From Methanothrix harundinacea (GTDB taxonomy: Archaea > Halobacteriota > Methanosarcinia > Methanotrichales > Methanotrichaceae), in the NCBI GenBank assembly GCA_002506535.1, contig DAXT01000017.1, positions 1 to 64,000 on the forward strand: a stretch of DNA of 64,000 nt. Reading direction: 5' to 3'. This document shows positions 57,940 to 64,000 of this stretch, piece by piece (position 1 is the first letter of the stretch; each line of letters begins with the position of its first letter). A program made the position numbers and the translations under genes. Under the pieces are notes generated by a model. That model saw only the letters and a program-made list of their open reading frames with translations. It did no database searches and was not told the DNA's origin.

Positions 57940-58641
57940 ATGAGGTTGTTGGTCAGTCCGGTAAACGCCACGGAGGCGCAGGCGGCGATGGCAGGGGGAG
58001 CGGACATCCTGGACGTCAAAAACCCCCGGGAGGGTTCCCTGGGGGCGAACTTCCCCTGGGTGATAAGGTCTGTCGCTGCGGTCTCTGCCGGCAAGGTACC
58101 CGTCAGCGCCACCATCGGCGACTTCGACTACAAGCCCGGGACCGCCAGCCTCGCCGCCCTGGGAGCCGCATTCTCCGGCGCCGACTACATCAAGGTGGGC
58201 CTTCTCAAGATAAGGAGCCGGGAGGAGGCCGCCGACATGCTCGGAAATATAGCGAGGTCGATTAAGGAGTTCGATGAAGGAAAGAAGCTGGTGGCCGCCG
58301 CCTACTCCGACTGCGCCCGGGTCGGTTCGATCCCGCCGATGGAGCTACCCGAGGTGGCAAGCCGATGCGGCGCCGACGTCGTCATGGTCGACACCGCCAT
58401 AAAGGACGGCATGACCACATTCCAGTTCATGACCGAGTCGGAGATCATCGAATTTATCTCGGCGGGCCACGACCTCGGGATGGAGGTGGCCATCGCCGGC
58501 ACCATCAAGTTCACGGACCTAGCGCTTCTGAAGAGGGCCGGACCGGACATCATCGGGGTCCGGGGGGCGGTCTGCGGCGGCGACCGGTCCGGGGAGATAA
58601 AGGAGGAGCTGGTCAGAAGGATGAAGGCAGCCCTATCCTGA
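57940..58641 (+). CDS. mfnB: (5-formylfuran-3-yl)methyl phosphate synthase
   Basis: MfnB condenses two glyceraldehyde-3-phosphate molecules to form the furan ring precursor of methanofuran. The 233-residue barrel (DUF556) shows the catalytic Lys27 in GGADILDVKNPREGSLGANF, the SATIGDFDYKPGTASLAALG segment, and VMVDTAIKDGMTTFQFM with a second active-site Lys. All key residues appear intact. ATG 57940 fits the family start MRLLVSPVNATEA. The gene converges with serA, leaving seven bases between stops. Confidence 0.95.
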   Translation: MRLLVSPVNATEAQAAMAGGADILDVKNPREGSLGANFPWVIRSVAAVSAGKVPVSATIGDFDYKPGTASLAALGAAFSGADYIKVGLLKIRSREEAADMLGNIARSIKEFDEGKKLVAAAYSDCARVGSIPPMELPEVASRCGADVVMVDTAIKDGMTTFQFMTESEIIEFISAGHDLGMEVAIAGTIKFTDLALLKRAGPDIIGVRGAVCGGDRSGEIKEELVRRMKAALS

Positions 58642-58648
58642 AGCTTTT

Positions 58649-60220
58649 TTATAGAATTATCATCTTCGCCTTGCTGACCCCCGCAACCCTCGCCAGCCTC
58701 TTGAGCGTCTCGTCGGAGACGGCGTGGTCGACGTTCAGGACCATGATCTGTTCGCCCCCCGAGGCCTTCCTCCCTACGTGCATCCCGCCGATGTTGATAT
58801 CGTCCTCGCCCAGGACGACGCAGCAGGGTCCTATGATGTTGGGCCGGTCCGCGTGGGTGGCGATGATCATGCACCCTTCGGTGGGGACGTAGACCCGGTA
58901 CTCGTTGATCTGGACGATCCTCCCCTCGTTCTTGCCGTAGACGGTCCCGTAGACGGAGACCGACCCCTTCGGCCCCGAGAGGGTGAGGGTGACGATGTTG
59001 CTGTAGCCGTTGGTGGAGTCGGTCCTGCTCTCGGTGAGGGCGATGCCGCAGTCCCGAAGCTTCGCGAGGGAGTTGACGAAGTTGGCGGAGTGGCCGATCG
59101 TATCGAGGAACCCCTTCACCGCCGATATGGTGACGGGCTTTGTCTCCTTCTCGGCGACGGTCCCGCCGTAGACGATCTCAAGCTTCTCGTAGCCGTCCTC
59201 CCCCAGCTGGGCGGCTAGCCTTCCCATCTTCTCCACCAGGTCCATGTAGGGCCCCATCATCGCCATCGTCTCGGCGGATATGGCGGGCATGTTCAGGGCG
59301 TTGGGCGGCATCTCTCCCCTCGCCACCGCCAGGATCTGCTCTGCCACCGCCACCGCCACGTTCACCTGGGCCTCGGCGGTGGAGGCCCCCAGGTGGGGGG
59401 TCACTATGACGCCACCCTCCTCCAGGAGGGGGTTATCCGTCGGCGGCTCCTTGGTGAATACGTCGACGGCCGCTCCCGCGACCCTCCCCTCGGCGACGGC
59501 CTTCGCCAGGGACACTTCGTTGATGATCCCGCCCCGGGCGCAGTTGATCAGCCGGACCCCCGGCTTCATCATCTTCATCTGCTCCTCGTCGATGAGGTTT
59601 CTCGTCTCCTTCGTCAGGGGGGTGTGGACGGTGATGAAGTCGGACTCTTTATAGATCTCCTCGAGGGTGGCGAGCCTGATCCCGAGGGAGGCGGCCTTCT
59701 CCTCAGTGACGAAGGGGTCGTAGGCGAGGATCCTCATCCCGAAGGACTTCATCCTCGAGGCGATCTCGGCCCCGATCCTCCCCAGGCCGACGATCCCCAG
59801 GGTCTTGTTGTAGACCTCGACCCCTGTATACTTCTTCCGGTTCCACTCTCCTGCCTTGAGGGAGTTGTTCGCCTGGGGTATGTTCCTGGCCAGGGATAGC
59901 ATCATGGCGATGGTATGCTCCGCCGCCGAGATGGTGTTCCCGCCGGGGGTGTTGACGACGATGATCCCCTTCCTGGTGGCGGCCTCGACGTCGATGTTGT
60001 CGACGCCGACCCCGGCCCGGCCTATGACCTTCAGCTTATCGGCGGCTGCGATCACCTCCGCCGTCACCTTCGTACCGCTGCGGATGGCCAGGGCGTCGTA
60101 ATCTCTGATTCTATCTATCAGCTCTTGGGGGGAGAGGTTGGTGATGACGTCCACCTCCATCTCCGTCTCCAGCTTTCTTACGCCCTCTTCCGAGAGAGGG
60201 TCGCTGACAAGGACCTTCAT
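58649..60220 (-). CDS. serA: D-3-phosphoglycerate dehydrogenase
   Basis: SerA oxidises 3-phosphoglycerate with NAD, the first step of serine synthesis. The 523 residues match the long type. The N-terminal domain is MKVLVSDPLSEEGVRKLETE and the Rossmann motif is LGIVGLGRIGAEIASRM near residue 143. Catalytic Arg, Glu and His lie in NCARGGIINE, EPPTDN and TPHLGASTAEAQ. An allosteric substrate-binding domain and a C-terminal ACT domain (QIMVLNVDHAVSDETLKRLA) follow, implying serine feedback. ATG 60220 follows GGAGGAG; the frame is open a little further upstream. Confidence 0.95.
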   Translation of the reverse strand: MKVLVSDPLSEEGVRKLETEMEVDVITNLSPQELIDRIRDYDALAIRSGTKVTAEVIAAADKLKVIGRAGVGVDNIDVEAATRKGIIVVNTPGGNTISAAEHTIAMMLSLARNIPQANNSLKAGEWNRKKYTGVEVYNKTLGIVGLGRIGAEIASRMKSFGMRILAYDPFVTEEKAASLGIRLATLEEIYKESDFITVHTPLTKETRNLIDEEQMKMMKPGVRLINCARGGIINEVSLAKAVAEGRVAGAAVDVFTKEPPTDNPLLEEGGVIVTPHLGASTAEAQVNVAVAVAEQILAVARGEMPPNALNMPAISAETMAMMGPYMDLVEKMGRLAAQLGEDGYEKLEIVYGGTVAEKETKPVTISAVKGFLDTIGHSANFVNSLAKLRDCGIALTESRTDSTNGYSNIVTLTLSGPKGSVSVYGTVYGKNEGRIVQINEYRVYVPTEGCMIIATHADRPNIIGPCCVVLGEDDINIGGMHVGRKASGGEQIMVLNVDHAVSDETLKRLARVAGVSKAKMIIL

Positions 60221-60327
60221 GACAATCTCCTCCATCGTCGTGCAGAGATGTACAGGCATTTTACCTTTTCGTCAAGATGATCGAGATATGCGATATAATG
60301 ATGGAGGAGTTCTCCCATACCACTCCA

Positions 60328-60699
60328 TCATCCCAGGACCACCTCCACCTCGTCCCCGTCCGATAGTCCAAGAGCCTCCCGGAGGTTGACGGGGGCTATG
60401 ATCTCCAGGAGGGTAGAAGGGTAGCTCGACCTCTCGGGGCGGATGACCGCCCCCTTCACCCCGCCGATCTCTGCAGGAAGGCACCTGCACCCGCCGAAGG
60501 ACCTCCCCTCGTCGGAGAACCCCTCGATCTCGATGGATTCGGAGTCGTCGAGGGTGAAGGGCCGATCCAGCTTCAGGTTCAAGGTTCCCAGCGACGGCTC
60601 AAACCCGAGCTTCTCGGAGAACTGCTTCGAGTACCCCTCCCTGGAGATGTAGTACTTTCCCTCCCCGAGGCCAGGGGCGACCTTCCCTCTGATCCCCAC
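60328..60699 (-). CDS. ribK: Archaeal CTP-dependent riboflavin kinase
   Basis: RibK makes FMN from riboflavin using CTP in archaea. The 123-residue cradle-loop barrel shows GIRGKVAPGLGEGKYYISRE at the N-terminus, the LGFEPSLGTLNLKLD motif and EIIAPVNLREALGLSDGDEV near the end. The visible start is GTG 60699 with GAGAGG directly before it. A better Shine-Dalgarno (GAGGAGG) lies about 35 bases upstream with no start codon after it, so the true start is uncertain. It makes the substrate for RibL (39542). Confidence 0.9.
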   Translation of the reverse strand: MGIRGKVAPGLGEGKYYISREGYSKQFSEKLGFEPSLGTLNLKLDRPFTLDDSESIEIEGFSDEGRSFGGCRCLPAEIGGVKGAVIRPERSSYPSTLLEIIAPVNLREALGLSDGDEVEVVLG

Positions 60700-60858
60700 C
60701 CTCTCGATTTCGTCAGTGACCGAAGAAAAACCCTCCTCTGATTTTAGACGGGGAGAATAAACGATAAACGATATAAAGCGTCTTCAACCCTGGGGCTGGG
60801 CTTGCCGCCCCCGCCCCGCCGGGAAGATTATGCCTCGTCCCGGTCCGACGGGGGCTCT

Positions 60859-62079
60859 TCAGGCGTACTGGCCGAAGGCGACCTCTGGTATCTCCTTCGT
60901 CGTCTCGGAGTGAGAGTCGGCGATCTTCGACCGGGCCCGCTCGAAGTCCCTTTGGCAGACGACGTCCCTCTCTTCCCGGATGGCGAACATCCCGGCCTCC
61001 GTCGCCAGAGCCTTCAGGTCTGCGCCGCTGGCGGCCTCTGCGGCCTCTGCGATCCTCTTGAGGTCGACGTCGGGATGGAGGTTCATGCAGGCGGTATGGA
61101 TCGCCAGGATCGCACGCCTCCCCTCCCGGTTCGGCAGAGGGACGTATATCAGCCGGTCGAACCTGCCGGGGCGCAGGAGCGCCGGATCGAGCATGTCGGG
61201 CCTGTTGGTGGCGGCGATCAGTTTCACCTCCCCCCGGGGGTCGAAGCCGTCCATCTCCGCCAACAGCTGCATCAGGGTCCTCTGGACCTCCCGGTCGCCG
61301 CTCGTCGCCCCGTCCATCCTCCGGGAGCCGATGGCGTCCAGCTCGTCGACGAATATTATCGCAGGAGCCTTGCTCTGGGCGAGCTCGAAGAGCTCTCTTA
61401 CCATCCTCGCCCCTTCGCCGATGTACTTCTGGACGAGCTCGCTTCCCACCACCCGGAGGAAGGTCGCCTCGGTGCTGCAGGCGACGGCCTTCGCGAGGAG
61501 GGTCTTTCCCGTCCCGGGAGGGCCGTAGAGGAGGACCCCCTTCGGCGGCTCTATCCCCACCTTGACGAAGAGGTCGGGCCTCTTGAGGGGCAGCTCCACG
61601 ATCTCTCTGATCTGGGAGATCTGGTCTTCTAGCCCTCCTATCTGGCCGAAGTCGACGTTGGGAGCGTCCTCGATCTCCATCCCGAAGACGGCGGGATCGC
61701 GGGATGATGGGAGGGCGAACATCACCGAGAAGGACTGCTGGTTCAAGGCGACCCTGGTACCGGGCCGAAGCTCTCCTTCTATGAACTGAGATACGTTGAC
61801 GACGAACCGGGGCCCTGTGCTGCTCTTGACCACCACTCTGCTGTCGTCGAGGACGTCCAGGATGGTGCCGACGATCAGGGGGCCGGTCCGGAGCCGCTCC
61901 AGCTCGCTACGCAGCTTTCTCACCTCGCGCTCGAACTTGAGCTTCTGGTTCTCCATGACCCGCTTTTCGCCCTCCACCCGGTCCTTCTGCTCTCGAAGGG
62001 CGAGGTTACGCTCCTCGAGCTGGCGCATCCGGTCCATCAGGTAGCGCGAAAAATCAGCGCCGACTCTCGATTCGTCCAT
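60859..62079 (-). CDS. pan: Proteasome-activating nucleotidase
   Basis: PAN is the AAA+ ring that unfolds substrates for the archaeal 20S proteasome. The 406 residues have an N-terminal coiled coil (about residues 10-65), an OB domain, and the AAA module with Walker A LLYGPPGTGKTLLAKAVA near residue 185. Walker B is AIIFVDELDAIGSRR, and the second region of homology AATNRPDMLDPALLRPGRFD follows. The C-terminus is FGQYA, where the usual proteasome-docking HbYX motif would have a hydrophobic residue instead of Gln before Tyr. Confidence 0.95.
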   Translation of the reverse strand: MDESRVGADFSRYLMDRMRQLEERNLALREQKDRVEGEKRVMENQKLKFEREVRKLRSELERLRTGPLIVGTILDVLDDSRVVVKSSTGPRFVVNVSQFIEGELRPGTRVALNQQSFSVMFALPSSRDPAVFGMEIEDAPNVDFGQIGGLEDQISQIREIVELPLKRPDLFVKVGIEPPKGVLLYGPPGTGKTLLAKAVACSTEATFLRVVGSELVQKYIGEGARMVRELFELAQSKAPAIIFVDELDAIGSRRMDGATSGDREVQRTLMQLLAEMDGFDPRGEVKLIAATNRPDMLDPALLRPGRFDRLIYVPLPNREGRRAILAIHTACMNLHPDVDLKRIAEAAEAASGADLKALATEAGMFAIREERDVVCQRDFERARSKIADSHSETTKEIPEVAFGQYA

Positions 62080-62138
62080 GGGATCTCCAAAGCGTATTTA
62101 ACGTTGACTGCTATTAAACTTTTCCGAGTTGAGCAAAT

Positions 62139-62624
62139 ATGCAGTGTGAGATATGCGGTACAGAGGTCTCCGCAAGCCCCAAGAGGGTGGTGATCGACGG
62201 ATCTGAACTGCAGGTCTGCAACACCTGCGCCCGGTTTGGAGAGGTCAAAGACAAGTTTTCACCTGTGCCGAGGAAGGTCATCCCCCAGGAGAGGGCCTTC
62301 AGGGCTCCGCCGAAGCCCAGGCCCCGTCGCGATGAGTTCAGGGAGATGCCCGAGATAGTCCCCGAATACGGCCGGATCGTCAAAGAGGCCCGGGAGGCGA
62401 TGGAGCTTACCCCCGAGGAGCTGGGGCAGAAGATCAAGGAGAAGGCATCCCTCATCAGGAAGATAGAACGGCACGAGATCGTCCCCGAGGACTCGGTGAG
62501 GATCAAGCTCGAGCGGGAGCTGAACGTAAAGCTGACCGACAAATTGAGCGACGAGGATTGGAAGGCGGGTAAAGGCGGCCGCGGCCTCACCCTCGGCGAC
62601 ATCGCCTCCATCAAGAAGCGATGA
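62139..62624 (+). CDS. Multiprotein bridging factor 1 homolog
   Basis: This is archaeal MBF1, 161 residues. The N-terminal zinc ribbon is CEICGTEV with CNTCARFGEV (Cys3, 6, 27, 30). A basic Pro/Arg-rich linker (RAPPKPRPRRDEF) follows, then a helix-turn-helix at about residues 78-135 (VPEYGRIVKEAREAMELTPE, then LIRKIERHEIVPED). It is ribosome- and possibly transcription-associated in archaea. It is divergent from pan across 59 bases. The stop overlaps the next start (ATGA). Confidence 0.93.
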   Translation: MQCEICGTEVSASPKRVVIDGSELQVCNTCARFGEVKDKFSPVPRKVIPQERAFRAPPKPRPRRDEFREMPEIVPEYGRIVKEAREAMELTPEELGQKIKEKASLIRKIERHEIVPEDSVRIKLERELNVKLTDKLSDEDWKAGKGGRGLTLGDIASIKKR

Positions 62625-63205
62625 CGACGGAAAGCGTAGCCAGGGCGGCGAAGGTACTCCTGGAAGGGGGGACCGCCGTCTATCCGACGGAGACGGTCTA
62701 CGGGATAGGAGCCTCGGTCTATTTCCCCGAGGCGGTGGAGCGGGTCTTTGATATAAAAGGGCGTGACCGGAATATGCCCCTCTCGGTGGCGGTGGCCAGC
62801 TTCGATATGATGGGGCGGGTCGCCCGGATAGGGGAAGAGGACCTCTCCATCCTCCGAAAGCTTTTGCCCGGTCCGGTCACCGTCCTCGTCGAGAAGAGCG
62901 CCGACCTCCCCGACAACGTCACCGCCGGATTGGATTGTGTGGGGATAAGGTTCCCGGACCATCAGGTGGCTCTGGAATTGATCGGCCTGGCCGGGCCGAT
63001 CACATCGACCTCTGCAAACCTCTCGGGCCGTCCTCCCCCCGCCAGCCTCGAGGAGCTGGACCCCGAGATCGGCCGGGCCGTCGACGTCGTCCTGGACGGG
63101 GGAAGGTCGCGGTATGCGATACCATCGACCCTCATCGACCTGAGGACGGGTAGGGTGATCCGGGAGGGGGCGGGGATGGAGAGGGTCCGGGAGGTCCTGG
63201 GATGA
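62621..63205 (+). CDS. Threonylcarbamoyl-AMP synthase (Sua5/YrdC family)
   Basis: This enzyme makes threonylcarbamoyl-AMP from threonine, bicarbonate and ATP for t6A37 in tRNA. The 194-residue YrdC domain shows GGTAVYPTETVYGIGASVYF (residues 15-34), DIKGRDRNMPLSVAV, VGIRFPDHQVAL and ITSTSANLSGRPPPAS. It lacks the Sua5 C-terminal domain. It is coupled to aMBF1 upstream and to a nucleotidyltransferase gene downstream by ATGA overlaps. TrmO at 9422 acts later on the same tRNA position. Confidence 0.93.
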   Translation: MTTESVARAAKVLLEGGTAVYPTETVYGIGASVYFPEAVERVFDIKGRDRNMPLSVAVASFDMMGRVARIGEEDLSILRKLLPGPVTVLVEKSADLPDNVTAGLDCVGIRFPDHQVALELIGLAGPITSTSANLSGRPPPASLEELDPEIGRAVDVVLDGGRSRYAIPSTLIDLRTGRVIREGAGMERVREVLG

Positions 63206-64000
63206 GGGCGAGGATCAGGGACTTTTTCCAGACCGTCAACGGCTGGATATTCGCCGTCGTCGACTACCACCACCCCGACGGCATCAGGTCGATCTTGAGG
63301 TACGTCCCGGACCCAGAAGGAGAGAGGGCTGCTGGGGGTGTACGGTACAGAAAGCTCGACTTTGAGGATGCCTACGCCTTCCTCAGAGAGGCGAGGCCCG
63401 AGTACGTCCAGGACGTCCACGTCGTCCCCGAGGAGGACGTATCTCGATTCTTCAGGCCTGATGAAGAGCTGCCGAAGGCCGCGGAGAGGGACGACCGGAT
63501 AGCAGAGATCGTATCGGTCCTGAGGGAGGGGGGGGTCCCTGATGGAAAGATGGGGATCACGGGCTCCATCCTGGTGGGGCTTGAGGGGCCAGCCTCGGAC
63601 ATAGACTTTCTCGTCTACGGAAGCGCCTGGTGGCGGGCGAGAGACGTGATCGCGGCGGCCAAAAAGGAGGTCGGCAGGATCCGGGATCTGGACGTAGCGA
63701 CCTGGGATAAGATATACAGGAAGAGGGTGCCGGAGATATGCCGGGAAGAGTTCGTCCTCCATGAGAGGAGGAAGGGAAACCGGGGGCTTGTCGACAAAAC
63801 CTACTTCGACCTCCTCTTCACCCGGGACTGGGACCAGATCGGCCCCCCATTCCCACCGGGGAAGAAGGCGGGGAGGCGGAAGATCGATGCCGTGGTCCTG
63901 GATGCAGAGTTCGCCTTCGACAACCCCGCCGTCTTCGAGATCGACCACCCGGAGATCTCCGCGATCCTCTGCTACACCCACACCTACGCAGGCCAGGCGG
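63202..64000 (+). CDS. Predicted nucleotidyltransferase (COG1665-like), cut by the right edge
   Basis: The frame from ATG 63202 stays open to the window end (266 codons seen). The middle has a nucleotidyltransferase signature GKMGITGSILVGLEGPASDI then DFLVYGSAWW (about residues 113-142), the GS...DxD pattern of the polymerase-beta superfamily. An N-terminal domain precedes it (RDFFQTVNGWIFAVVDYHHP). A C-terminal beta domain (GRRKIDAVVLDAEFAFDNPA) continues past the edge. The substrate is unknown. The start overlaps the preceding stop, so this is the third gene of a coupled trio. Confidence 0.8.
   Translation, partial: MRARIRDFFQTVNGWIFAVVDYHHPDGIRSILRYVPDPEGERAAGGVRYRKLDFEDAYAFLREARPEYVQDVHVVPEEDVSRFFRPDEELPKAAERDDRIAEIVSVLREGGVPDGKMGITGSILVGLEGPASDIDFLVYGSAWWRARDVIAAAKKEVGRIRDLDVATWDKIYRKRVPEICREEFVLHERRKGNRGLVDKTYFDLLFTRDWDQIGPPFPPGKKAGRRKIDAVVLDAEFAFDNPAVFEIDHPEISAILCYTHTYAGQA

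Overview
The window looks like chromosomal DNA of a methanogenic euryarchaeon, most likely a Methanothrix-like (Methanotrichaceae) member of the Methanosarcinales. Directly visible methanogen markers are Ftr (1430-2329), Mer (42529-43488) and the methanofuran enzyme MfnB (57940-58641). Archaeal information-processing genes are also present: Hel308, RfcL, PAN, aMBF1, archaeal methionine adenosyltransferase, RibL, RibK, archaeal CoaD and NadM. The genus is an inference from the gene set, the high GC content and the acetyl-CoA handling genes. It was not tested by alignment.

Layout. 1-9 kb: an exported protein, an orphan HicB-like protein, a minus-strand run porC-porD-porA-porB-purO-ftr, then on the plus strand a conserved unknown, a PIN/ATPase/KH protein and a cupin. 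9-12.5 kb: a decaying accessory stretch with a flavin-reductase-like remnant, trmO and a broken second trmO copy, a Tyr-rich exported protein, an erythromycin-esterase remnant and nicotinamidase. 12.6-20.4 kb: leuS, dapL, hel308, a radical SAM activase and a UPF0200 kinase. 20.5-24.4 kb: a membrane TPR protein, a small membrane protein, a lipoprotein and a possible 49-residue membrane peptide. 24.4-27.7 kb: elp3, nitroreductase, hisG and tRNA-Arg(CCT). 27.8-32.1 kb: a strikingly AT-rich island with two coupled cell-surface genes. 32.2-46 kb: Get3/ArsA ATPase, methionine adenosyltransferase, rfcL, a flavin-binding split-barrel protein, pycA-birA, a JAMM protease, ribL, coaD, an 11-repeat TPR protein, nadM-mer with a frameshifted SAM hydroxide adenosyltransferase, and three small or unknown genes. 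46-57 kb: an AcuC-like deacetylase, two acetyl-CoA hydrolase/GNAT fusion paralogs, and between them a DNA-repair cluster (radical SAM, DUF4130, Ogg2-type glycosylase), a methyltransferase remnant and a DUF4062 protein. 57-64 kb: an RlmJ-like protein, a HisA-like protein divergent from mfnB, serA, ribK, PAN, aMBF1, a Sua5-type synthase and a nucleotidyltransferase running off the right edge.

Together the genes cover C1 transfer and pyruvate metabolism, cofactor synthesis (methanofuran, FMN/FAD, CoA, NAD, SAM, biotin loading) and RNA/DNA maintenance. The most interesting hypotheses are: (1) AcuC-like deacetylase plus ACH-GNAT fusions as a reversible acetylation module for acetate activation; (2) the radical SAM/DUF4130/Ogg2 cluster as an uncharacterised DNA-repair system; (3) the AT-rich surface island whose first membrane gene carries repeats able to change its length in frame; and (4) a HisA-like enzyme sharing a tight divergent start region with mfnB. 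At least five genes in the accessory stretches are visibly broken.
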